64,000 bases of DNA from Castor canadensis (taxonomy: Eukaryota; Chordata; Mammalia; Rodentia; Castoridae): assembly GCF_047511655.1 (NCBI RefSeq), contig NC_133391.1, positions 130,108,906 to 130,172,905 of the forward strand, given 5' to 3'. The first letter of the stretch is position 1; the number at the start of each line of letters is the position of its first letter. A program made the translations under genes and the position numbers. Under the pieces are notes generated by a model that worked only from the letters and a program-made list of their open reading frames with translations, made no database searches and was not told where the DNA came from. Shown piece after piece: positions 21,446 through 32,356 of the stretch.

Positions 21446-24400
21446 AACCTATTCTTCTATAAATGGATTCCCAGTGCAGAGGAGAAAGGGAACTCTCTAT
21501 CAGTTGTCCCTTCCTGGTTTGGATTCTTAAATACCTTTAGGCTATCAGGGCATTGCTTCTGCATTAGTTACATAGGAATGGAAAAATCCCACAGACATTA
21601 AAAATGCCAAGCCAGGGTGGATGTGGAGGGTGAGGTCATTAGAGACTGGGTGGGTGAGGGAGAGGCCAAGATTCTGAAGAGCATTGAGGTGGAATTGCCC
21701 ATCAGTGTCCTTTCCACTTCTTATCAACTCTGTTTACAGGGAAAATGTGTTAATCTGGGCAGGGGATAAAAGTCCATCTAAAGATTAGGCACTAAGGAAG
21801 AGGATGTGAAAGATGGAGAGGTTCAGCTTTGCATGCCTGCAACTCAACTTCTCTAGAGGAATGAAGAGGGAGAAGCAGGATTGTCTTCTTCACTCTTCAG
21901 CTACCCAGTTAAACAAAATTGGCATGCCAAAATTTTGCTAGGAGCATATAGTTTTTAAGTTCTTATTATCGTAGGTAGTGGTATAGAAGATGGCAGAAAA
22001 ATTCCAAAACAGACAACCACCTATCCAATCCAGTCAGTATTATAATAAAGCTCTAGAAAATAGAAAAGAGCAAGCACTTTCTAAAGCAATTACCTCAATG
22101 ATGAAAGGCAGAAATGCAGCCCCCAAATTTAATTATATATTAAGAAATAATTCTCCAGCAAAGTGATGTCGTCACAAAGAAAAATGAAATTATTGCAACA
22201 ATTTGAGGACTTTGCTTTTCTTTTCCTCTCTTTCCTACAGGGTGATCTAGATTTTTTTTTATACTCTACTTGTACTAGCTACTCTAGATAAGAGTTTCTA
22301 TTTAGAAATGGAGTATTGTACAACACAATATCTTGCTGATAGCACTGTGAATAGTTTTGTTTTAATATTTACAAGTAGAAGAAAGCATACCCTCTTTTCA
22401 AATAATGCTTGCTAGAGATATTTGAGTCTTGCATTGTTGTTTGCTTAGGAATATGACAGACTTGTACTCCACTGCCACTTTTTTTTCAGAGTGCATGTGT
22501 CATCTGAAGAAGTGTATGAATCTGGATAGTACCACTTCAGGATTCTGGCTGGGTGTGTGTTCTTGGTGTTAAGACTCACCCAGGCAGACTAAGGCTGTAC
22601 CCTTTCAGCATTATGAGAAAGGAGCACCTGTATAGAAATTCATAGTACATACTAATTCACAGTAGATACTACTATCACAGTATCACTATGATAACAATCT
22701 ACTATCTATTGTCTGTTAAACTGAATTTCATCTAACATGCATCTACAAAAGCTGGTTTTGGAAATATTAAAGCATTTTTAAGATCTATCTCCTTCCCTTT
22801 GAAAGTAATGTTGATGTGCAAGATTTGTAGCTAAGATTTTTCTCTAGGCAGTTGGTTGACTCTATTTACAAGGAATTTGAATGAACTGATATCTATTTGC
22901 TGGAGACTGATTTATTTCTTAACTTCTTTAGTCTACCTACCATATTATGTATGGATAGAATGTTCATATGATCATATTATTGACTGTTTATTTAGGGAAG
23001 GTTTTGTCTGAGAAAAATGGTAATGCAGAAGAGATACTTGGATACAAACTGGAACTTTTCCAGGTAAATTAAGACTGTAGGTCATTTTACAGATTAGAAA
23101 ATGAGCTGGAAGACATGGGGCAGTGATTCAGGCATGTATTGTGAATGGGAGGTGTGGCAGAGAATGACATCTTAACCTCAACAAATACACAGTCATTTTT
23201 TTTTGCTTATAACTATATGCTTATGAGTTGTTCAAGTTTCTTGGTCAAAGATAGGGTTAGGACCATAAAGGAATGGAACATCTGGAATAACTATAGAAAG
23301 CCGTGGGAAATCTCTGAACATATAAGTGAAGTTTTTGCTAGCATTTGAGTTCAGTTAAGTCAACTGAGATTAATATAGACTGATAAAATATGGAGCAGAG
23401 GAAGTATATATCTTTTCATGCTCTACAGAACATATGAGCAGTCCATTTTGGATGCCAAAATGAATGAGAGATCTATAATCTTGTCATTTTTCTCCCCTAT
23501 TATCCACCAGGGTATGATGAATGAACTTTTTCCTCCTTCTCCTCTTTCTTTTCATAGTACTTTTAAGATGCATCAAGAATTTTGAAATACCATGAAACAT
23601 ATTCTACACTTGTCATAACTTGTGTTCATGGTCTTTAAATTCTTAGCATCATGATGACTTAAATGCAGACCCTGGAAGATTTACATGTGTTTTTACTTGT
23701 TTTATCCATTTCATTGAACTTGTTCATTGATTGCTGTTGTTTAATTGACATATATTTCTGGAAATTAAACATTGTTTTTAAAAAAAATTGTCTTTAACTG
23801 CAGTCAGAATTTGTTGACATTGATAAATCTGCTGGTAGTAATTTTAATTAGCATTTTAATTGGGTATATCTCCCCAAACTTTGTAAATCTGTGTTCTATT
23901 TTGAGTGCTTAGTGGTTCCCACTGCCTGTTTCATACTGGCTGGCAGATGACAACCTTCTGTGTTTAATAACTTCTCATTTCTCAGCTGGATCATAGTAGT
24001 TTTAGAGGTATTTCAAATGGCAATTAGTAGATCATAATTTTGATTAAAATCCAACTGCAGGTGGTACTGCAATTGCAAATATCCCAGTAAAGGCGACAAT
24101 ACAGAGACAGACACCTCTGTATGCAGTTAAATTTGCATAAGTCAGGCAGTTGCTACAAAGCATAACTTACTCTCTTGGAGCTGGCACACTGCTTTTAATG
24201 TAATTATTCAATGAATACTTGATTTTAAAGATACTATAATGTGAACAAAATAAGTCCATAAATCAAGGAAATACAATAATATACTTGGCTGACTTGCTTT
24301 GTACTGAGAATTAAAATCTGTGAAATGGCCAAATGGCAAGAATTTTCATAGTAACGAAGCAAACAAGGGGACAAAACAAACTTTTTTTGATCATGCTCAC

Positions 24401-24589
24401 ACTGCCTTACAGAATTTAGGATGATTTTAAGTAGTTATATATACTTATTTTTAAGAAGCTTGGTCTTGGCAACGGCCAGTAGTGTGTGACCCTATCAGGT
24501 AGTCAAATCTCTTTTATAAGTCTAAATCAACAACAGCCTATGAAACACAAACAGGAATGATACAAAAATTATAAAAGTGTCCAGGAATA
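21446..24589. other. Long repeat-poor stretch; candidate conserved element at 23780-24170
   Basis: About 3.1 kb without a readable mobile element or gene. Frames are short. The right part has a cluster of short motifs. ATTTTAATT occurs twice, 12 bp apart (23841-23849 and 23853-23861). A CAGGTG E-box lies at 24058-24063 and a perfect octamer ATTTGCAT at 24131-24138. These suggest, but do not show, an enhancer-like element. Confidence 0.35.
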
Positions 24590-25140
24590 TTATGAAGGAT
24601 GTGAATGGCCTCTGTGATCTGATCGATTGAGAGGATGGATGAACCTGCTGATGATTGGCACCCGATCCTTCTCCCAATTGATTACATCAACATGGTTCTC
24701 ATTGTCCTTAAGGGATTCTACACAGTCAGCCTTTATGAGTTACATCTCAGGCTTCCTGCTTGTTTGCAGAGCCTGTGTTCTAGATTTTGTAGGATCATCC
24801 CCACCTGCTGTATACCTGTGTGACTTACAAACTTACAGTGGCATTTGGATTTCTTGGCTCCAATCTTCTTTCCATGCTTATGACAACAAAGTTTCTATTG
24901 GAGAACTATTGTGAGCTCCTTGTTTGTAATGAGTGGGAGGTACACCTGCTGTGCAGGACAGCTCAGGGACAGTGGGGATGAGAAGGCACTCCCCCACATT
25001 TTTATTTCTAATGAGTCTTTCTTATGCAACAGAGCCAATACCAGTATAGAACTCTTTGCCCCTTGTGATGCTTACCAAGTATTACCTGGATGTTTTAAGA
25101 TGTGCCAACTCAGTGCTACAAAAAAAAAAATTGGCCACGT
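24590..25140 (+). other. Unidentified island with overlapping frames, ending in an A-run
   Basis: Three + strand frames crowd here: 24627-24914 (95 codons), 24635-24823 (62) and 24911-25165 (84). Composition is less AT-rich than the flanks, and an A-run of about 11 stands at 25122-25132. The peptides are Leu/Cys/Ile-rich and match nothing I recognise. A degraded retrocopy, an exon of a non-coding transcript, or 5'-ward LINE-1 sequence (a LINE-1 3' UTR follows) are all possible. No function is assigned. Confidence 0.25.
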
Positions 25141-25374
25141 CTTTAAAAATCAATTACCTCTTTAAGCAAACCCATGACATCTGTCACTGTGGAATTTGTA
25201 TTCTCACATGCCAAGAATTTAAATAGATCAGCTACTAACATACTGAGAGCAGGCACCTTAGGATAAAGAGGTTCCCTGTTAGTTGTGGTGTCCTTACCCA
25301 CTTCCAATTACCTTACCCCATCTTAAGAAAAGGCATCCTTATTTGATGTCCTCAATGCAAAGGAACTAATGCAG
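25141..25374. other. Unclassified spacer before LINE-1 3' UTR
   Basis: Could be a less conserved 5' extension of the LINE-1 3' UTR that follows; not resolvable by eye. Confidence 0.3.
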
Positions 25375-25712
25375 AACTTTAAAGCGACAGAGGCCAATAG
25401 GAGAAGGGGACCAGGCACTAGAGAAAAGGGTAGTTCGAGAAGAATTAATTTAGAATGTAACACATATATACAGGAAAGCAATGCGAGTAAACTCCCTGTA
25501 TAGCTATCCTTATCTCAACTAGCAAAGACCCTTGGTCCTTCCTATTCTTGCTTATACTCTATCTTCAACAAAATTAGAGATAAGGGCAAAATAATTTCTG
25601 CCTGGTAGTGAGGGGGTTGGGGGGGAGAGGGAGAGGGTGGGAGGAAAGGGAGGAGGTGGGGGAAGGGGGGAGAAATGACCCAAACATTGTATGCACATAT
25701 GAAAAAAAAACC
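25375..25712 (+). repeat. LINE-1 3' UTR and tail, sense (rodent family)
   Basis: The sequence runs through GCGACAGAGGCCAATAGGAG, TAGCTATCCTTATCTCAACT, ACCCTTGGTCCTTCCTATTC and ATTAGAGATAAGGGC to a G/A-rich polypurine tract (25611-25674). It ends GAAATGACCCAAACATTG, TATGCACATATG and an A-run. The closing words match the antisense copy at 28228-28437 (ATGAACCAAGCCTTG, TATGCACATATG). It is a 5'-truncated insertion with no coding part left. The family looks like the young LINE-1 of Castorimorpha-type rodents. Confidence 0.8.
25611..25674 (+). repeat. G-rich polypurine tract with G-quadruplex potential
   Basis: On the + strand, runs of 5 and 7 G separated by TT are followed by several GGG runs with loops of one to three bases, meeting the usual four-run G-quadruplex pattern. 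It is part of the LINE-1 3' UTR, where such tracts are an established feature. Confidence 0.7.
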
Positions 25713-25944
25713 ATTAGAGGTTGATATACACTATCTTAGTTATAATTTTTAGTTTTTACAAATGATTCACTAAAAATGACATGTTTAAGGACTACAAATT
25801 GTCTTACATTTGGCTTACATTTGGAGCTATGTGATATGTATTTAAGCCAGATTTTTATAATTTGTAAAGGAGTATTTTGATTAAAATAAAAAAAGAAAAG
25901 ACATCCTTGAAACAGCAGGCTGTTTCAGAGATGGGGTGTGAGGA
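25713..25944. other. Unclassified AT-rich spacer
   Basis: Nothing recognised between the LINE-1 tail and the GT microsatellite. Confidence 0.4.
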
Positions 25945-25959
25945 GTGTGTGTGTGTGTA

Positions 25960-25992
<33 letters not shown>

Positions 25993-26002
25993 ACATGTGT
26001 GC
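25945..26002 (+). repeat. GT/GTAT compound microsatellite
   Basis: GT repeats interrupted by TAT are followed by GTAT units and ATACATGTGTG. The Val/Cys/Tyr-rich stretch of the + frame at 25877-26089 is this tract translated and is not a protein. It is likely length-polymorphic. Confidence 0.9.
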
Positions 26003-27496
26003 TTTAGGCCATTAAAGACACTTACTCTTCTTTATCTTCCTGTTTTCATAAATGTATTTCATGTGCACTTGTGCTTTGGGCACAAGTGAAGTTGAGGAGT
26101 AGACTCATCTATATAGAATTAAATTGTATGTAACAATACATTAAAATCTAAAAACTGAAATGAAGACCTCATAGTTATTTAGCAGCTGTCTGAGGGTAGA
26201 CTAAACTTACAGAGAGGACTATGCAAACAGCAGTCCCCATGAAGGGTGGGGGGAAGTTGAGGGTCAAGTTTGAAAGGAGGCCATGATACTGTGTGAACCC
26301 AAGTTTACTGAAGCACTCATAATTCTCAATAATGTGAAATCCTAACAACATTCACACATATATCCCAGCCAGGAGCAGTCTAGCTCATTATCCTGTTTAA
26401 GTTTTAAACACTAAAAGTCCTTGCATTTAGAAAAGCCTTGAAAACATTTTTACAGGACTCATCAGAGTTGTCTGTTTTTGTCTGGATGAGGACCCAGTTG
26501 AACTCATCCTTCCCTTGATTCTTGTTTATGCATTGCTTCTCCATGCCTATGGAATGCATTTTCCACTTCTATTTTACAGATCACACCTGTGGAGTGATCA
26601 TCCAGTTAAAAATTGAGGAGAAAAATGGTAATTAGACTCTCAGGCTCAACTTTGCTTCCTTTGGCCCTGCCTACTGCCCTTCACAGTCCTAACGCTGTCA
26701 AGATTTGATAAATATGACATGTAAGTCTGTAGGATCTCAAAGAAAGAAAACTTCCTAGTTTCTCCTTACAAATTTATGGCAGAAGAAGAATGACTGAGGC
26801 CAGCAGTGTTTCATTAGCTCCCAGCATATTGGTGTCATGCTGCCATCTGAATGATGATGCTTTTGTAGTTTAGGGACTCTGTCTGTATTTTTCTGTTTTC
26901 TTCCTTCCTTGCTTTGTTTCTTTCCCTAAAATAAACCTAGACATGACATCCACTTATGAGAACAAGTGGATGATGAGCTTTTTCCTTGAAAATATTCTTC
27001 TGAGTGAAGCTATTATTCTCCTGGGATTTGAAGGTCTGTGTACTGTCTCCTTGGAAATGATGATCCACAGGGAGGCATCTCCCAGATTCTCGGGTAGTCA
27101 CTCAACAGGCCATACCATTGCGCTGTAAATCAATCTGTCATGTCCCTAATGTAGAAAACCTCACAGCATGTGACACATGCTCCTGGGAGGAAATGGTCTG
27201 TCCAGGGAAACAGAGCTGAACAAGCCCACTGAGAAAGAAGAGTGGGAATGGCAGGGGATCAGTTTTTCTGCAGTGAGTAGTAATAACTTAGACTTCCCCC
27301 TCAAGGAATGGGGGAGGGTGCCTTGATGTGCAAGCACTTGTCCAGCTGCTTCACACTTGGGTGCATAGAGTCTGCCATTGGTGTGAAGGGGGGTGTGAGG
27401 TTGTATGTTGGTTGACTTGTAGTTCTTCTATTGCCCTTATTGTCCATCATCTTACATTCTTCCCAAGGTGGCGTCCATTGCTATCTTGGCATGACT
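26003..27496. other. Unclassified non-coding DNA
   Basis: No gene or repeat recognised. A perfect 9-bp inverted repeat with a 5-nt loop lies at 26066-26088 (CACTTGTGC / GCACAAGTG). G-rich patches occur near 26240 and 27300-27410. Confidence 0.4.
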
Positions 27497-27694
27497 ATCT
27501 AATTTCACATTGATCCAAAACTGAAAGTAGCAAATGCTTCAGGCTTTATTTGTTTTAAAAGACTTCTACATTTCTCAACATATATTTGGTTTTCTATGGT
27601 TAATCATGATATTCGGAAAAAAGAAGACAGTCATATTTGGATATGGTGGTTGGTGACATCAAACAAGGAAACTAAATCATTTTAAAAATGCTTA
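27497..27694 (+). repeat. Copy A of a local direct repeat
   Basis: This segment and 29230-29425 can be aligned end to end in the same orientation. Both begin ATCTAATTTCACA and share GGCTTTATTTGTTTTAAAAG, ACTTCTACATTTCTCAACAT and CTAAATCATTTTAAAAA. By hand count about 26 of 198 positions differ, roughly 87 per cent identity. The flanks do not match. I do not recognise it as a standard dispersed repeat. Confidence 0.85.
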
Positions 27695-28227
27695 TTCCAT
27701 TTTTGTGCTTTGTGTCTATATTTATTAACATGCAATTGATATATTGGCTTTACTAGCTCCCAACATGTTCTCAACTAAAATAGACACCATACTTCTCATT
27801 ATTAGAAAGCTATATAAAGTCAGATAGTGCAGAGACTTTGCAGAAGATAAATAAATGAAAACTATAAAATGACTAAGCGATTAAAAATTTATAAACAAAA
27901 TGATATGGTTGAAAAAGCCAGAGGAGGCAGAATGTTTAGAGGACTCAGTGTGCTTCTCCAAATTACAGCCTTTGAAAGGTCACAGTGGAATTTAACAGAC
28001 TTGTCTCAGATAGTACTGCATCTCACTCGTGCAGGGCTGGTTGAGTTTCTAGCTGGAAGAAGAGTTGGTTCATCTCCCAGTTCTGGAAAAGAAGTAGTGG
28101 GCAGCCAATCCCATGAGCACATGCAAACAAGTTCTGCTGGCACGGGCACTGGTGTGATGGCCTACATAAGGTGTGTCATAACAGATGGAGGAGCAGCCCA
28201 GTGCACAGAATCATTCTGTCCACAAGA
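27695..28227. other. Unclassified DNA with an accidental long frame
   Basis: A + frame of 160 codons (27869-28351) starts here, but its last third lies in antisense LINE-1. The upstream part (to about 28226) shows no known domain and no initiation or splice context. Treated as chance. Confidence 0.4.
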
Positions 28228-28437
28228 GATTTTTTTTTCCTTTTTCTTTTATTATTCATATGTGCATACAAGGCTTGGTTCATTTCTCCCCCTTGCCCCC
28301 ACCCCCTCCCTTACCACCCACTCCACCCCCTCCCTCTTTTCAAAGGGCTAACGTGGTGGGGTTTTCAATATTACCCCATCGGGGGCGCATTAGCAATCTT
28401 ACTAATGTTGGTATTATTCATACAAGACACTAAAGTT
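28228..28437 (-). repeat. LINE-1 3' end, antisense (same family as 25.4-25.7 kb)
   Basis: A T-rich tail leads into CATATGTGCATACAAGGC, TTGGTTCATTTCTCCC and a C-rich polypyrimidine tract (about 28285-28340). Then come TAACGTGGTGGGGTTTTCAA and ACTAATGTTGGTATTATTC. On the minus strand this is the LINE-1 3' UTR with its polypurine tract, the ATGAACCAAGC word and GTATGCACATATGAATAA before the tail. It is 5'-truncated. Confidence 0.8.
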
Positions 28438-28799
28438 TAAGATTACAAAATGGTACAAAAAGAAAATATATTTCAGAAGTTAAAACCTGTTTTAAAAAGG
28501 GATTATATAGGATCCAATAATAAAATGTTTGCTCAACCCTCCCTTCCCTCTCATCAATGAGCAGTAATCAGGACAACTAAAATTCACATTCTGTTTCTGT
28601 CACAGGGTAAACCTGAGTAACACCCTTAAAAACTCTGAACTTCAATTTTTTTCTTACTTAAAAATGTAAATAATGATAATATTTTCATGTGTGGTCATTA
28701 TGGATTCAGCAGTTTGAGATCCATGAGATATGGTTTAAAAAAACCTCCAGTATTTTGAAAAGCAGCTTATGGTCTCACTTCTAAGTCAGCTCTGAATTT
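28438..28799. other. Unclassified AT-rich DNA
   Basis: Nothing recognised. Confidence 0.4.
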
Positions 28800-29045
28800 G
28801 ACTCAACAAATACTTACTGAACATCTATAACTATTGTGAGAAATTCTGGACCTGGAGACAAAGCTGAATGACACAGACTTTCTCTCCAGGAGTTTGCTCT
28901 ACAGTGCAGTGAGAGAAAGATGACGAGTCCAAAGTGAAGTACGAAGTTGTACTGGAACATGGAACAGGGAGCAATTAATTCTGATGGGTGGGATTAGAAA
29001 AGACTTCTTGAGAAGGTGACATTTGAAGCCATGTATGAGTAACAA
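28800..29045 (-). repeat. L2 3' end, antisense
   Basis: ACTCAACAAATACTTACTGA, then ACATCTATAACTATTGTGAG, GGACCTGGAGACAAAGCTGA and TTTCTCTCCAGGAGTTTGCT follow the antisense L2 order (AACAAATATTTATTGAG, GCACTGTGCTAGG, GGGATACAGCAGTGAAC, CCTCATGGAGCTTAC). Also GACTTCTTGAGAAGGTGACA near 29000-29025 fits the GAGGAGGTGACATTTGAG block. Confidence 0.65.
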
Positions 29046-29229
29046 ATGTATTTTTCCCTATTTCAGTTTGTCAACTCAACTTATTCCTGATCAGTTTGTC
29101 ATAATAATTATGATGGCAGTGAATGTCACACCCTGGATTCAACATCTAATTTGGAACAGGAGATAGAAATGTATTCTATCTTCCATATATTTTATCCACT
29201 TCACTACAAACCTTATTGATTATCTAGGA
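29046..29229. other. Unclassified spacer
   Basis: No feature recognised. Confidence 0.4.
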
Positions 29230-29425
29230 ATCTAATTTCACACTGATCTAAAATGAAAGTAGGAAATGCTTTAGGCTTTATTTGTTTTAAAAGACTTCTA
29301 CATTTCTCAACATACATTTGGTTTTCAAGGTGAACGATGATATTCAGAGGAAAGAAGAAAGTCATACTTGGATATGCTGGTTGATAACATCAAATGAGAA
29401 GACTAAATCATTTTAAAAACACTTA
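29230..29425 (+). repeat. Copy B of a local direct repeat
   Basis: Second copy of the 27497-27694 segment, same orientation, starts separated by 1,733 bp. It has one small deletion near its 5' end and another near 29328. Most differences are transitions, as expected for neutral decay. Sequence identity stops abruptly on both sides. Confidence 0.85.
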
Positions 29426-29599
29426 ATGGGACAAGGGAGGACAGACTGCAAAATGATTTTGAGAAACAAGAAAAATATTCCTGATTTCCATCCAAGATTC
29501 ACTATACCTAATTCTATATTTCTTGTAGTTAAATACTCAAAAGTACTAATTTTAAAGGATATTTAAAATAGTAAATTAATGAAAGGCAAGGTAGTAAGT
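29426..29599. other. Unclassified spacer
   Basis: AT-rich, no feature recognised. Confidence 0.4.
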
Positions 29600-29725
29600 A
29601 ATAATAGCTAATCCAGAGTGGTTATCATTTGCCAGCTATTCTTCTATGTACCGTAAATACATTTATTTAATCTTCAAGATCATTACTTGGAAAGTTGGGA
29701 GACTGCATCTTAATTTGATATCTGG
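29600..29725 (-). repeat. Possible MIR, antisense
   Basis: ATTTGCCAGCTATTCTTCTA, then TGTACCGTAAATACATTTAT and TTAATCTTCAAGATCATTAC fit an antisense MIR 3' half (TGTGCCAGGCACTGTTCTAA, then TTACATGTATTAACTCATTT, then AATCCTCACAACA). The rest is lost. Confidence 0.45.
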
Positions 29726-32219
29726 TTTAACTAGCTACTTATAGTTGCCAATTATATTTGCAGATGGCAGTAAATAAGTGAATTCTCTCAGTTCTCCTAA
29801 TTGTGCTCAAACTATTAATAATGCTTGTTTTAAACATTGTTAGATGTTTTTAATATTTTCAGATTTGTGTTCTTTACATTTTAGTTTTACATAGGTCTTC
29901 GATGTTCTTTTCCTTCCTATCTGGTACAATTGAATACATCAAGTCAATATAGGTTTATATTAAAATTTAACAAGAACTTTAGGCTGGAAATGTGTGGAGA
30001 AGGATGAAGGGGAGAAAGTTGGTGTAGCCAGTTGTGCTAAGAGATACACTTACTTGGCTTCTATCTTGCATCTCTGCCTCCTGTTGGCTAGGAGACATTC
30101 CCTCCTGTTTCACAGTGGGCCTTAGAGGAGGATTAATTTCACATCCATTTGAATTTAGATTTAGAATCTTCATTGGCATGGAAAAATATGGTTATCATTT
30201 TTATATTGTTTTTATTATGCCCTTGTCTGCCTTGATTCTTATATGGAGAAATTAAAATAATTATATTTTATCAGAACAATTGTGTTTTATTATAAGAATG
30301 AACAACAAAAATAGAAACCTGAAGGGGACAGGCCAAAGATGAACACATGAGTAGGGATTAATAAACATTAAACAAATACCTGAGTCAAACGGTGACTTCC
30401 CTCTAGTCATTGGCAGAAGGCTTCACTTCAGTGAACTGGGGAGGAAGAGGACAGGGTCACCGAGACTCTGGCTGCAGATCATCTGGAATCCAGCCTTACT
30501 GCAGACTGGGCTGCCTGTTCACAAAGCCTCTGACTTCCTTCTTTAATCTACTTTGTCAACAAAGAAGCCCAGATTCTCACTCTGTGTGAGTCAAGGGGAG
30601 ACTTTTTTGAGCTTACTTCATGAGAAGCCAAACCCAGCCAGGAGGCAGGATGGTTCTCAGCAAACTTTATTCTAGAATAAAGCATTGTTTGAAAACAAAA
30701 GGTTGAACTTAGCCCCAAATACACAAATAGATGAGATTTAGAAGGAAAATATGAAAATCCCATGGGTCATAGTTGTCTGTTCTCCTGAAAAGTCTTTGTT
30801 TTCCTTAAATTTCCATAACTATCTGTCTTTTACCAAGATATTTAATACAAATTTCTGACCACTTATGTTTGGACTAACAGTCTTTATCCTGGTCTGTTCT
30901 TAAAATGTGCTTCTCTTTCAAACAATCCGAAATGCAGTAATATGACACATAATCCTTTCTGATTTCTTTTAATCATATTGCTTTCTTTTTGAAATCTCTG
31001 GTTTCCTAAGACCATTCTTTGCACTTAAGTCATTGATATTTTACATTCTCTCCTACTTCTTAAGTTATTTTGACTAGCAAGGACAGCAGTCCCTTCTCTC
31101 TGTGACTTACTTCTACCATCCCTCCAGGCTTCTCAGATTCTGGAAAGTTTTAAGCACTTTGCTTTCTAATGCAAGTTATATTCCATTTCCTACTCCAGTG
31201 CTGGGGAGAGGCTCTGTTGTATGCACTTAGTTTCAATTGGTGGCTACTCCTAAATTTGGAGCAATGGATGATAAATGTCATCAGTGAGGCATCCATAGTC
31301 ATTCCATTAACTCATAGGGTGCCAGGGATCTAATAGGCTGGTTGTAATTTTCCATGAGAGCTGACAGAGCACTTCTTGCACATGCACAATACACCTGGGA
31401 TGTGGCCACATCTGCAATGGAGGTGGAAGTAGGACCAACCCAATTTCAGGGAGATTGCAATTCTAGAGCTCTAGTATCAGTTAAGTTCCTCATGCTTTGG
31501 TAGAGGTAGGAAGGAGTAAACAATTCCTCAAGTCCCTCTTAGTCTACCATCCTCCCACTACACTCTACCTACTATGGAAACTTTCAAACTTGACTCCTGC
31601 TACAACATGTACTTCTCATCCACTTTGACCTTAAATTCTTCAAACCTCCCACCATCTCCAGGAGTAGAAACAGCAGTGAAGCTATCCTGACTAACCATTC
31701 CCCTGTCACTCATTTCCTACCTATCCCTCCCTCTCTTCCTTCCTTCTATCCAGTTAATAGAACATCTTTAGTTATCTTTTGAATAATAACTAAAATATTT
31801 ATTTTTTATTTCACATAGACTACTTTTAAACCATTTTTTATATTCAAAGCTTCAGTAGACACTGTTTCACATTACTTCTGAAAGGAGTGTATCTGTTGCT
31901 TCCAACATTCTTTCTAGTAAGGCTTATCTCTAATAGAATGTCAGTTGTATGAACATTTTGTATATGGAAGGAAATGAGACAGTTATATGAGTAAAACTTT
32001 ATGAAATCCTAAGAAGTGTAAAAGTACCTATTTCTGTGATAACTCCTATCATCTTAATTTTTAAAATGCTTCCATATTTAAAGACTTAAAAACTTATGGG
32101 TTGTTTAAAATTATACTTGTAATTATTATTGTGCTTGTCAAACTATATGCTGAGCAAGAAAAAATGTTCCACTTATGACCCTACCCATTCATGTCCTGAG
32201 CTATCAACATGAAAGAGCT
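29726..32219. other. Unclassified non-coding DNA
   Basis: About 2.5 kb with no confident element or gene. The stretch 31560-31745 is pyrimidine-rich with repeated CCTCCC and TTCCTT words and may be an eroded LINE segment. Short frames only. Confidence 0.4.
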
Positions 32220-32356
32220 TATTTCCTTTTACCAAAGCTTTCTTTACATATGTTCCCATATATATGGAGTTTAGGTTTTGTTTGGATTTTATTTGATTTT
32301 TCAAATATATAGTTGTACTGTACATGTATCTCTGCAATTTAAAAATGTATCTTGGA

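Noticed and set aside
25945-26002. CRISPR-like or other structured array from regular GT/GTAT repetition
   Set aside because: It is an ordinary compound microsatellite with no spacers.
27869-28351. Longest open frame in the window (160 codons, + strand)
   Set aside because: Its last third lies in an antisense LINE-1 3' end including the T-tail and C-rich tract. The rest has no recognisable domain. One frame of this size is expected by chance in 64 kb.
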